Source of the DNA: Bacteroidales bacterium Bact_11
GTDB lineage: Bacteria; Bacteroidota; Bacteroidia; Bacteroidales; UBA932
NCBI GenBank assembly: GCA_001603505.1
Contig: LUZC01000042.1
Coordinates: forward strand, 1-64,000
Length of the DNA stretch: 64,000 nt
Reading direction: 5' to 3'
The translations under genes were made by a program, and so were the position numbers. Below, piece after piece: positions 49,227 through 57,214 of the stretch; within the stretch, counting starts at the first letter, position 1, and each line of letters starts with the position of its first letter. The notes beneath the pieces are model-generated. The model worked only from the letters and a program-made list of their open reading frames with translations, did no database searches and was not told the origin of the DNA.

Positions 49227-50621
49227 ATGTTTCCGCAGGCTTTGAACGGGAGAATCTTCGATATCGTGTCGCGTTCGGCGCGGGAACTGGGTGTGCGCGC
49301 CTTCGTCATCGGCGGCTATGTCCGCGACTTCTTCCTGCAGCGCGAAAACAACGACATCGACATCGTGGTGGAGGGCAGTGGCATTGCCCTGGCCGAGGCG
49401 GTCGCGGCCAAACTCCATACCAAGGTTTCCGTGTTCAAGAGTTTCGGCACGGCCATGCTCCATTGCGGGAACATCGAAGTGGAGTTTGTAGGAGCCCGCC
49501 GCGAGTCGTACCGGGCCAATTCCCGCAAGCCCATTGTTGAAGACGGCACCCTGGAGGAAGACCAGGAGCGTCGCGATTTCACCATCAACGCCATGGCCTT
49601 CAGCCTTCAGGCCGACGATTATGGCGTGTTGGTCGATCCCTTCGGCGGCATCCGCGACCTCAATGCAGGCCTTATCCGCACGCCGCTCGATCCCGACACG
49701 ACCTACAGTGATGATCCGCTCAGGATGTTGCGCGCCATCCGTTTCGCAACGCAGCTGGGCTTCACCATCGTGCCGGAATCCATCGCTTCCATCCGCCGCA
49801 ACAAAGAGCGCCTGGAAATCCTCTCCGTCGAACGCATCGCCGACGAACTCAACAAGATCATGCGGTCGCCCAAACCGTCGACGGGATTTCTGTTGCTCGA
49901 CGAATGCGAACTGTTGCCTTACATCCTGCCGGCGCTGGCCAATCTCAAGGGCATCGAAACGGTGGACGGCCGCGGCCACAAAGACAACTTCAAGCATTCC
50001 CTTCAGGTTCTCGACAACGTGGCGGCCGTGAGCGACAACCTCTGGCTCCGCTGGGCTGCCTTGCTCCACGACATCGGCAAAGCCGCTGTCAAGCGCTGGG
50101 AGCCGGGCACCGGCTGGACCTTCCATGGGCATGAATACGTGGGCGGCAAGATGGTCAAAGGTGTGTTCTCCAAGCTGAAGATGTCGCAGACCGAAGACAT
50201 GAAATACGTGGAGAAACTCGTGTCGCTCCACATGCGTCCCGTTGCGCTGGTGACCGACGAAGTTACTGATTCGGCGGTACGCCGCCTGCTGTTTGACGCC
50301 GGCGATGACATCGACGACCTGATGCTCCTGTGCAAGGCCGACATTACCTCTGCCAATGAGCAGAAAGTGGAGCGTTTCCGCAAACAGTACGAGCATGTCA
50401 GGGAGAAGTTGGTGGAGGTGGAAGCCAAGGACGCCGTGCGTAACTTCAAGAATCCCATCACCGGCGAGCTCATCATGGAGAAATACCATATCCCGCCGTG
50501 CCGTGAGATCGGTCTCATCAAGGAAGCCGTCAAGGAGGCCATCCTCGACGGGATCATTCCCAACGAGTATGATGCCGCCTATGCTCTCATGGAGCAAAAG
50601 GCAGCGGAGTTGGGGCTGTAA
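49227..50621 (+). CDS. cca: CCA tRNA nucleotidyltransferase / poly(A) polymerase family with HD domain
   Basis: Adds or repairs the CCA end of tRNAs; needed here since the tRNA-Gly gene lacks an encoded CCA. Start at MFPQALNGRIFDIVSRSAREL (49227), not 49116. Residues about 25-160 hold the class II nucleotidyltransferase core (FVIGGYVRDFFL, NDIDIVVEG, RRDFTINAMAF), followed by the RNA-binding helical part (YSDDPLRMLRAIRFATQLGF). An HD domain follows (HKDNFKHSLQVLDN, RWAALLHDIGKAAVKRW). 464 residues. Confidence 0.93.
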   Translation: MFPQALNGRIFDIVSRSARELGVRAFVIGGYVRDFFLQRENNDIDIVVEGSGIALAEAVAAKLHTKVSVFKSFGTAMLHCGNIEVEFVGARRESYRANSRKPIVEDGTLEEDQERRDFTINAMAFSLQADDYGVLVDPFGGIRDLNAGLIRTPLDPDTTYSDDPLRMLRAIRFATQLGFTIVPESIASIRRNKERLEILSVERIADELNKIMRSPKPSTGFLLLDECELLPYILPALANLKGIETVDGRGHKDNFKHSLQVLDNVAAVSDNLWLRWAALLHDIGKAAVKRWEPGTGWTFHGHEYVGGKMVKGVFSKLKMSQTEDMKYVEKLVSLHMRPVALVTDEVTDSAVRRLLFDAGDDIDDLMLLCKADITSANEQKVERFRKQYEHVREKLVEVEAKDAVRNFKNPITGELIMEKYHIPPCREIGLIKEAVKEAILDGIIPNEYDAAYALMEQKAAELGL

Positions 50622-50634
50622 TCTTTCTTAATCC

Positions 50635-52635
50635 TTACAGCGTCCGGTATTTTTTGCCGTAGTAGAGCTGCTGGGCGAGGAAATCGTCGCCGTAGACCAC
50701 CTGATAGTCCACCACCTTGCCGTCTTCGACCACCGGCACGATGTCCGGGTTGATGAAGCCGCGGTAGGGCTTGAGTTCCAGGCTGGCATAGCGGTCGAGC
50801 ACTTCTTTGTGGAGTTGCGGATCGATGTTTACGGCATACTGCTGCACCAGCGCCTTGCCGGCTTCGTAGTCGCCTTCCGACTTGATGCGCTGAATTTCGG
50901 CAAGAAGCTCGCCGAAAAGGCCGCGCAGCCGCTCGAAGTCGTTGATTACAAAATAGGTCTTGCCGCCACGCACCTTTTTCTCGATGACGTTGTCGGCCTG
51001 TCCATGTTCATAGCACCAGTCGGCGACGAGCTTGCGGTTCTGCATGTGTGCCTCGGTGTTCTGCTTGCCGAGTTCCACGCGGCTGAACTGCGTGAAAATA
51101 CCGTTGCGGATGTAGCTCATGTATTCGGCCTTATAGGCATCCGGACTGTCGAGCAGGCCGAGTTCGATGAGCTTCGGGTCGGCCAGATAGTAGAGTGCGA
51201 ACAAGTCGGCACGGGCTTCTTCCAGCGTGGAAGTGAATTCTTTCAAGGCATTGGAGGGCGTGCCGGGAAGCAGCTGGCCGGAGCCGTGACCGAGACACTC
51301 GTGCAGGTCGGTGTGGAGGTTGCCGGTGATGCTGCCATACTTCTTGCAAAGGTCGATCTCGGCCTGGTCCCAAGCGAACTCGGTGAGCACGCTCTTGGGC
51401 CGCTGGGCGGATGCCAGGTCGTAAGCGTCGGTAATGTTGGCGATGGTCACCGACTTGGAGCCATGCTCCTTGCGGATCCAGTCGGCGTTGGGCAAGTTGA
51501 TGCCGATGGCCGTGGCGGGATAGTTGTCGCCCGCGATGACGGCCACATTGATGACCTTGGCCGAAACGCCTTTAACCTCCTCCTTGCGGAAACGGGGGTC
51601 GATCGGCGAGTGGTCCTCGAACCACTGGGCGTTGTCGCTGATGATCTCGGTACGCTTCGACGCTTCACGGTCGCGGAAATTCACGATTCCTTCCCACGAG
51701 GCTTTGCGGCCGAGCGGGTCGTCGTAATCCTCGATGAAACCGTTCACGAAGTCGACATCGCTGCGCGTGTCACCCACCCAGGTGATGTTGTACTGGTCCC
51801 AGGTGCGCAGGTTGCCGGTGCGGTAGTAGTCGATCAGTTCGGCGATGTATTTCTTCTGCAGGTCGTTCTCGGCAACGGCCGCCGCATCTTCGAGATGGCC
51901 GATGATGATTTCAAGGGCGGGGCCGTAAATGCCGCCGACTTTCCAGGTCTTCTCCACCACTTTACCGTTCTCCTTGACCACCTTGCTGTTGAGGCCATAG
52001 CTGATGGGGTGCGGATCGGAAGGATCTTCCATCTTGGCGTAGAAGTCGTTGACTTCCTGTGCCGTGACCCCTTCATAGAAGTTCACGGCGGAGGCCTCTA
52101 CCAGGTCTTTCTCGGTACCCTGGTACTGAAGCGTGGGGTAGAGGTCCGGATTGAAGATCACATTGAGCAGGAACTCGGCACGTCCGGGATCCATGCCCAC
52201 CGTGTCGAGCAGCGAGGCAAAATAGGCGCGTGAGCAGGCGGGAATCATCTTGTCGTTGGCATAGTGGTGATGGATACCGTTGCTGAAGAACACCCGCTTG
52301 GCATACACCAGGAAGTCGTTCCACTCCGCAGCGCTGCGGTCCACAGCTCTGTTCTCGAGGATGGCCTCGAGGGCGTGGCGGATTTCCAGGTTGTATTTGA
52401 AATTCTGGTCCCAGGTGATGTCTCGGCCCGATTTGGCCGCTTCGCACAGATGGTAGATGTACTCCTTCTGCTGCAGGGAAAGGTCTTCCCATCCGGGAAT
52501 CTGGTAGCGCAGCACCTCGATGTCTGCAAATTCGTCGACAGAGTAACGGAATTCGGGGTCACCGGTCTTTGAACCGCACGAAGTCAGGGCCAAACCCAGT
52601 CCGGCAAGAATGATCATAGCTTTGTATAGACGCAT
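50635..52635 (-). CDS. Dipeptidyl-peptidase III (M49) lipoprotein
   Basis: Removes dipeptides from the N-terminus of short peptides. Lipobox MRLYKAMIILAGLGLALTSC with Cys20. 666 residues. The unusual six-residue zinc motif of family M49 is HECLGH at 445-450, with the second ligand motif EEARAD about 25 residues later. GNLHTDLHECLGHGSGQLLPG is the characteristic context. DPP III is cytoplasmic in many organisms, but the signal here implies an exported form, seen in other Bacteroidota. It ends 13 bases from the convergent cca gene. Confidence 0.95.
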   Translation of the reverse strand: MRLYKAMIILAGLGLALTSCGSKTGDPEFRYSVDEFADIEVLRYQIPGWEDLSLQQKEYIYHLCEAAKSGRDITWDQNFKYNLEIRHALEAILENRAVDRSAAEWNDFLVYAKRVFFSNGIHHHYANDKMIPACSRAYFASLLDTVGMDPGRAEFLLNVIFNPDLYPTLQYQGTEKDLVEASAVNFYEGVTAQEVNDFYAKMEDPSDPHPISYGLNSKVVKENGKVVEKTWKVGGIYGPALEIIIGHLEDAAAVAENDLQKKYIAELIDYYRTGNLRTWDQYNITWVGDTRSDVDFVNGFIEDYDDPLGRKASWEGIVNFRDREASKRTEIISDNAQWFEDHSPIDPRFRKEEVKGVSAKVINVAVIAGDNYPATAIGINLPNADWIRKEHGSKSVTIANITDAYDLASAQRPKSVLTEFAWDQAEIDLCKKYGSITGNLHTDLHECLGHGSGQLLPGTPSNALKEFTSTLEEARADLFALYYLADPKLIELGLLDSPDAYKAEYMSYIRNGIFTQFSRVELGKQNTEAHMQNRKLVADWCYEHGQADNVIEKKVRGGKTYFVINDFERLRGLFGELLAEIQRIKSEGDYEAGKALVQQYAVNIDPQLHKEVLDRYASLELKPYRGFINPDIVPVVEDGKVVDYQVVYGDDFLAQQLYYGKKYRTL

Positions 52636-52655
52636 ATTCGATTCGATTAACTTGA

Positions 52656-52663
52656 CAAAGATA
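52656..52663 (-). promoter_or_regulatory. Promoter -7 element of the DPP III gene
   Basis: CAAAGATA reads TATCTTTG on the minus strand, 20 bases upstream of the start. Confidence 0.55.
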
Positions 52664-52701
52664 ATTATTTTTCATATCATTGTAGATTATTCTATCATCG
52701 G

Positions 52702-53916
52702 ATGACGAAGAAAATCCTCATATTGATCCTGGCGGCGTTTTGCCTGACAGGATGTGACTACTGGTTCGAATGCGACCAGCGGGACCGCCAGGTGCTGCTT
52801 GTCTACATGGCCGGGAACAATGACTTGACAATAAACGGTCAGCGGGACTATCGGGATATGCTCAGCTCTTATCTTCCATCCGTCATGAATGAGGACAGGA
52901 TCCTGCTGGTATTCAGGCATTTTGCGGACGAGAAGCCGGTACTGAACCGTCTCTGCCGCGACACGAGCGGCAACGCCGTCGAGGAACTCATCAGGGAGTA
53001 TCCTGTGGACTTTAATTCCGCAACCGGAGCGACCCTTGCTGCCGTGCTGGCGGATGCGGAGAGGGCCTATCCCGCCGACAGGCATGGAATCGTTCTCTGG
53101 TCGCACAGCTCCGGATTCCTTCCCAGCAATTATGATCATGGTACCTATGAGTTGGACTCAGACATGCCGCGCTGGGGCGAAGCATCCGTCCAGAACGACC
53201 CCTACGCGCACCTGGTTAAGTCTTCCGATTCCGTCGTAAAGAGTTTCGGTACCGATCGCGGCAGCGTGATCGAGATAAATGACCTCAAGGAGGCCCTGGG
53301 CCGTTATCATTACGATTTCATCTTGTTTGATAGCTGCCAGATGGGCAACGTGGAGGTGGCCTACGAACTGAAGGACTGCTGCGACTATCTCGTGTTCTCA
53401 CCCTCGGAAATCCTCAGTGACGGGTTCCCGTATCCGGAAATGATCCATCCCATCTTCACGCTGACGCCCAGGGAAGCCATGCTCAACATTTGCAAGAGTT
53501 ACATGGCATTCTACCGAACGAAGGATGGCATTGACCGTTCTGCTTGCATCGCGATGGTGAAGACGTCCGGACTCGAGAAACTCGCCGATGCCTGTCGGCC
53601 CATCTTCCGCGACCACCACGACGAAATCCTTTCGATAGACCGGTCCCCCATCCAACGTTATTTCCGATGCAACGAGTTCGCCTTTTACGACATCGACGAC
53701 TTCGTAGGCCGGGTGGCCGACGAGCGCGAGTACCGGGCTTTCGCTGCAGCCTTGAATGACGTCGTCGTTTTCAAGGATGCCACGGATTATTTCTTCAATA
53801 TCAATATCGAGCATTATTCCGGCCTGAGCATTTACATCCCCAGGGCCAACTATACCTATCTCAACAACTATTACCGCACCTTGCAGTGGAATCAGGCGAC
53901 AGAACTGGTGCAGTGA
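52702..53916 (+). CDS. Clostripain-like (C11) cysteine peptidase lipoprotein, copy 1
   Basis: 404 residues, lipobox MTKKILILILAAFCLTGC with Cys18. Caspase-like fold: VLLVYMAGNNDL (first strand), the catalytic His135 in VLWSHSSGF and Cys212 in LFDSCQMGNVEVAYEL. These are the C11 dyad and its context. Clostripain cleaves after Arg, but many gut relatives have altered specificity; the surface anchor suggests action on extracellular protein. Copy 2 follows 34 bases later and is clearly homologous along its full length. Confidence 0.9.
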   Translation: MTKKILILILAAFCLTGCDYWFECDQRDRQVLLVYMAGNNDLTINGQRDYRDMLSSYLPSVMNEDRILLVFRHFADEKPVLNRLCRDTSGNAVEELIREYPVDFNSATGATLAAVLADAERAYPADRHGIVLWSHSSGFLPSNYDHGTYELDSDMPRWGEASVQNDPYAHLVKSSDSVVKSFGTDRGSVIEINDLKEALGRYHYDFILFDSCQMGNVEVAYELKDCCDYLVFSPSEILSDGFPYPEMIHPIFTLTPREAMLNICKSYMAFYRTKDGIDRSACIAMVKTSGLEKLADACRPIFRDHHDEILSIDRSPIQRYFRCNEFAFYDIDDFVGRVADEREYRAFAAALNDVVVFKDATDYFFNINIEHYSGLSIYIPRANYTYLNNYYRTLQWNQATELVQ

Positions 53917-53950
53917 TATGATTTGTCCTCGTTTTTATTTAGAGCGACCC

Positions 53951-55156
53951 ATGAAGAAGACCATCTTATTGATACTTGTAGCGTTTTGCCTGACCGGATG
54001 TGACTACTGGTTCGGATGCAATAAGAAGGACCGGCAGGTACTGCTGGTGTATTTTGCGGGCAATAATTCCCTCTCGGCCGAAGGAAGCAGCGACCTTTCG
54101 GATATCATGTCTTCGTATCTCCCGTCTGAAAGAGAAACTGAAAAGATCGTTCTTGCCTTTTGCCATTTCGTCGACAAGACGCCCGTACTCAAGCGCCTCT
54201 ACACCGACAGCCGGGGCTTCGCCGTCGAAGAGATCATCCAGGAATACCCTTTCAATACGAACTCCGCCAGCGCCACGACGCTGTCGACCGTACTTGCCGA
54301 TGCGGAAGCGGCATATCCCGCCGACAAACGCGGCCTTATCCTATGGTCGCACGCCACAGGTTTTCTGCCGGAAGGATACTATGCCCATCCCAAAGAAACC
54401 GCCACGGGCGACGACTGGTTCGACACGGAAACCGATCTCCAGGAAGATCCCTTCGCCCACCTGGTAAAGGCCGGTGTCAAAAGCTTTGCGGAAGACCACG
54501 GCAGCGAGATGGAGATTCCCGCGTTGTGCTCGGCACTTTCCCCGTACCATTTCGACTTCCTGCTGTTCGACTGCTGTCTGATGGCGAATGTGGAAGTGGC
54601 CTATGAACTTAGGGACTGCTGCGATTATATCCTGTTTTCCCCTACGGAGATTCTTTCTGACGGCTTTCCGTACAAAACCATGGTGGAGCCCATCTTCACG
54701 CAGTCGGCCGAGAAGGCGATGATCACCATCTGCCAGAACTACATGAACCACTATCGGGCACAGAGCGGCATTTACAGGTCCGCCACCATTTCCCTTGTCA
54801 AAACCCAGATGCTCGGGCAACTCGCCGCAGCCTGCAAACCGATCTTCCAAAACCACCGCGACCAGATTCTGGTCATCAACCGTTCCGATATCCAGCCCTA
54901 TTTCCGCTTCAACAAGCACTGGTTCTACGATATCGACGATTTGGTGGGGAGGGTGGCAACCGAGGGTGAGTATGAGACTTTCCACACGGCGCTCGAGGGT
55001 GCCGTTATCTACAAGGATGCCACCGAACAATTCCTGTCGATTGATATCGTCCACTATTCGGGGCTGAGCATCTATATCCCCCGCGCCGACTACACCGTGC
55101 TTAACAACTACTACAAGACTTTGCAGTGGAACATGGCCAGCGGCCTGATACAGTAG
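53951..55156 (+). CDS. Clostripain-like (C11) cysteine peptidase lipoprotein, copy 2
   Basis: 401 residues from MKKTILLILVAFCLTGC (53951). It aligns with copy 1 from the signal peptide (FCLTGCDYWF in both) to the C-terminus (NNYYKTLQWN against NNYYRTLQWN). Catalytic residues are kept: His134 in LWSHATGF and Cys209 in LFDCCLMANVEVAYEL. The segment after the His differs most (PEGYYAHPKETATGDDWFDTETD), which may change substrate choice. Both are likely on one transcript. Confidence 0.9.
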   Translation: MKKTILLILVAFCLTGCDYWFGCNKKDRQVLLVYFAGNNSLSAEGSSDLSDIMSSYLPSERETEKIVLAFCHFVDKTPVLKRLYTDSRGFAVEEIIQEYPFNTNSASATTLSTVLADAEAAYPADKRGLILWSHATGFLPEGYYAHPKETATGDDWFDTETDLQEDPFAHLVKAGVKSFAEDHGSEMEIPALCSALSPYHFDFLLFDCCLMANVEVAYELRDCCDYILFSPTEILSDGFPYKTMVEPIFTQSAEKAMITICQNYMNHYRAQSGIYRSATISLVKTQMLGQLAAACKPIFQNHRDQILVINRSDIQPYFRFNKHWFYDIDDLVGRVATEGEYETFHTALEGAVIYKDATEQFLSIDIVHYSGLSIYIPRADYTVLNNYYKTLQWNMASGLIQ

Positions 55157-55162
55157 CATTTA

Positions 55163-55194
55163 TTTGATTTTTTCAAAAAGTTGTTCTACCTTTG
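55163..55194 (+). promoter_or_regulatory. Promoter of rplY
   Basis: TTTG (55163-55166), 20 bases, TACCTTTG (55187-55194): full consensus. It leaves a leader of about 80 bases before the rplY ATG. Confidence 0.8.
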
Positions 55195-55205
55195 CCCCCT
55201 GCTGA

Positions 55206-55251
55206 AAAAGGGAAACCTTTTGGTGCAATGGGAGCCGGCCCGTTTCCGGCT
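55206..55251 (+). promoter_or_regulatory. Two-hairpin 5' leader of rplY
   Basis: Hairpin 1: AAAAGG-GAAA-CCTTTT (55206-55221), a 6-bp stem capped by a GNRA tetraloop. Hairpin 2: AGCCGG-CCCGTTT-CCGGCT (55233-55251). They lie between promoter and start codon, so an autoregulatory ribosomal-protein leader is possible. Confidence 0.5.
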
Positions 55252-55278
55252 TGAGTAACACATTTTAAAAATCAGTCA

Positions 55279-55857
55279 ATGAAACACTTAGAACTTCAAG
55301 GTAAGAAGAGAATTACCGGCAAGAAGGCTGACGTCAAGAGCGTCCGCAAAGAAGACAGAGTACCTTGCGTCATCTACGGCGCCGGTGTTGAGAACACCGC
55401 TTTCTCCGTCGACGAGAAAGCCCTCAAGGCACTCACACACACTCCGTATTCCCACATTGTGGACCTCGACATCGAAGGTGCGAAGCATGAGGCCATCCTG
55501 AAGGCGATCCAGTATCACCCGGTCACCGACCGTGCGCTTCACGTGGATTTCCTCGCCCTCGACCCGGCCAAGCCCGTGACCATCGAAGTGCCGATCAAAA
55601 TCACCGGTAACTCCGTCGGTGTCCGCCAGGGCGGTAAGCTGAATGTCCCTACCCGCAAACTTAAAGTCTGCGGTATGATCGAGAAGCTCCCCGACGAACT
55701 GCCGGTCGACATCACCGAACTGGGCCTCGGCAAGCAGATCAATGCCGGCGACCTGAAATTCGACGGAATCCAGATCGTTTCGCCGAAGGGCACGCTGGTA
55801 TGCGCTGTCCGCGCTACCCGCAACTCCGCTGCCGCTGCCGCTGAGACTGCCGAATAA
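55279..55857 (+). CDS. rplY: 50S ribosomal protein L25 (Ctc form)
   Basis: Binds 5S rRNA. The 192 residues make up the longer Ctc-type protein: an L25 domain at about 1-90 (GKKADVKSVRKEDRVPCVIYG, HVDFLAL) and a C-terminal beta domain (VTIEVPIKITGNSVGVRQGGKLN, KQINAGDLKFDGIQIVSPKGTLV) ending in an Ala-rich tail. It is followed after 9 bases by pth, a common ribosome-related pairing. Confidence 0.96.
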   Translation: MKHLELQGKKRITGKKADVKSVRKEDRVPCVIYGAGVENTAFSVDEKALKALTHTPYSHIVDLDIEGAKHEAILKAIQYHPVTDRALHVDFLALDPAKPVTIEVPIKITGNSVGVRQGGKLNVPTRKLKVCGMIEKLPDELPVDITELGLGKQINAGDLKFDGIQIVSPKGTLVCAVRATRNSAAAAAETAE

Positions 55858-55866
55858 TCGCTTCTT

Positions 55867-56484
55867 ATGAACTATCTTGTCGTCGGTCTCGGAAACATAG
55901 GTGAAGAGTATGCTTCCACCCGGCACAACATGGGATTTATGGTATTGGATGCCTGGGCTCAGGCATCCAATGCTGTTTTTACTCCCTGCCGCTACGGATT
56001 GGTAGCCGAAATCTCTTTCAAGGGACGCAAGTTCACGCTTCTGAAGCCGAATACCTACATGAACCTCAGCGGTCGCGCTGTCCGCTACTGGCTGCAGAAA
56101 ACGCGCATTCCCCAGGAGAATCTCCTGGTGGTGGTCGATGATTTCGCCATTCCTTTTGGCACGCTGCGTATGCGGAAGCGGGGTTCTGCAGGAGGTCACA
56201 ACGGGCTCAAGAGCATCGATTATGAACTGGCTAGTGATGACTATGCACGCCTGCGCATTGGGACCGGCAACGGTGGTTTCGCCGAAGGCCGTCAGGTGGA
56301 TTTCGTTTTGGGAGAATTGTTGCTAGAAGAAAAGCGGGCCATGCCCGAACTGCTGCTGCGTGCCGTGGAAGCCATCAAATGCTACGGCACCGAAGGAATC
56401 GACCGGGCGATGACCCGGTTCAACCGCAGCCTGCCTGCCCCGGATCAATCGTCCGAGGAGTCATCCATAAAGAAAGAATCATAG
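55867..56484 (+). CDS. pth: Peptidyl-tRNA hydrolase
   Basis: Frees tRNA from prematurely released peptidyl-tRNA. MNYLVVGLGNIGEEYASTRHNMGFMVLD holds the substrate-site Asn and catalytic His; LLKPNTYMNLSG, VVVDDFAIPFGTLRMRKRGSAGGHNGLKSI complete the signature. 205 residues, slightly longer than usual because of a Ser/Glu-rich tail (APDQSSEESSIKKES). That tail is encoded within the 40-base overlap with the convergent S4-protein gene. Confidence 0.96.
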   Translation: MNYLVVGLGNIGEEYASTRHNMGFMVLDAWAQASNAVFTPCRYGLVAEISFKGRKFTLLKPNTYMNLSGRAVRYWLQKTRIPQENLLVVVDDFAIPFGTLRMRKRGSAGGHNGLKSIDYELASDDYARLRIGTGNGGFAEGRQVDFVLGELLLEEKRAMPELLLRAVEAIKCYGTEGIDRAMTRFNRSLPAPDQSSEESSIKKES

Positions 56485-56846
56485 AGCGAATCCATCTCGC
56501 GCCGGTCCTTCTTGGTCGGACGTCCCGCTCCGCGGTCGCGTCGGATGAAGAAGGTCTCCACTGGGGCGTGGAGTTTGTCGAGTTCTGTCTGGGGCGTGAG
56601 GTTTTCCGCATAGGCCGGTACGTCTTTTGCGCCGACACGCTTCTCCAGCGGGGCAAGTACCTTGAACTGGTAGAGCACAGGCCCTTTGCGGACATGGATT
56701 ACATCGCCGGCCTTGACCTCGCGGGCGGGTTTCACGTCGGTTCCGTTGACGGTTACTTTGCTGCCTTTGCAGGCGTCGGTCGCGTCGGTACGTGTCTTAT
56801 AGACGCGGATCGCCCAGAGATATTTATCGATTCGTACGGAGTCCAT
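56445..56846 (-). CDS. S4-domain RNA-binding protein (Hsp15-like)
   Basis: 133 residues. The S4 domain is at the N-terminus: MDSVRIDKYLWAIRVYKTRTDATDACKGSKVTVNGTDVKPAREVKAGDVIHV (about 1-52). E. coli Hsp15 rescues stalled 50S subunits carrying peptidyl-tRNA, which would fit the neighbouring pth. The tail is highly charged (RRDRGAGRPTKKDRREMD, then an acidic DDSSDD end). It shares 40 bp with pth, tail to tail. Confidence 0.88.
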   Translation of the reverse strand: MDSVRIDKYLWAIRVYKTRTDATDACKGSKVTVNGTDVKPAREVKAGDVIHVRKGPVLYQFKVLAPLEKRVGAKDVPAYAENLTPQTELDKLHAPVETFFIRRDRGAGRPTKKDRREMDSLYDSFFMDDSSDD

Positions 56847-56878
56847 GGGAAAGCAGGTTTACGGAAGCCTTGTGATGC

Positions 56879-56911
56879 AAAAACGGGGCCGCCTGTGGCA
56901 GCCCCGTTTTT
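56879..56911 (-). terminator. Terminator after the histone H1-like gene
   Basis: AAAAACGGGGC and GCCCCGTTTTT form an 11-bp perfect stem around an 11-base loop; A/T tails allow function on either strand. Confidence 0.85.
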
Positions 56912-56930
56912 ACAATTGCGAAACGATCAC

Positions 56931-57104
56931 TTATTTCGCTGCCTCGACGGAAGCTTTGCGGAAGTCCTTCATCAGCTTAGCGATGTTGAGGGCGTGCTTG
57001 CGGGCACGGGTGCCGGCAGCTTTGTTGCCTTTGACCACCTGCAGGTTGGCGTTGATCTGGAAAGCACCGATCTCGGCATTGATTTTTTCAACAAGTTCTT
57101 TCAT
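56931..57104 (-). CDS. Histone H1-like (Hc1-type) DNA-binding protein
   Basis: Too short for the ORF track; found by reading the reverse strand between the S4 and S41 genes. 57 residues: MKELVEKINAEIGAFQINAN, then VVKGNKAAGTRARKHALNIA and KLMKDFRKASVEAAK. A helix followed by a Lys/Arg/Ala-rich basic stretch matches the small histone H1-like proteins of Bacteroidota, which are thought to bind DNA nonspecifically and compact the nucleoid. It has its own terminator. The TAA stop is at 56931-56933. Confidence 0.85.
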   Translation of the reverse strand: MKELVEKINAEIGAFQINANLQVVKGNKAAGTRARKHALNIAKLMKDFRKASVEAAK

Positions 57105-57214
57105 GGTTTTTTGGTTTTATAAAGTAAATCTTTTCAATAGCCGTTAATTAGTGCCGAAGTTAGGGAGTTTCAGTCAATTATCCAAATTTTCTCAAGAAAA
57201 ACCGCAAAAAAGGT

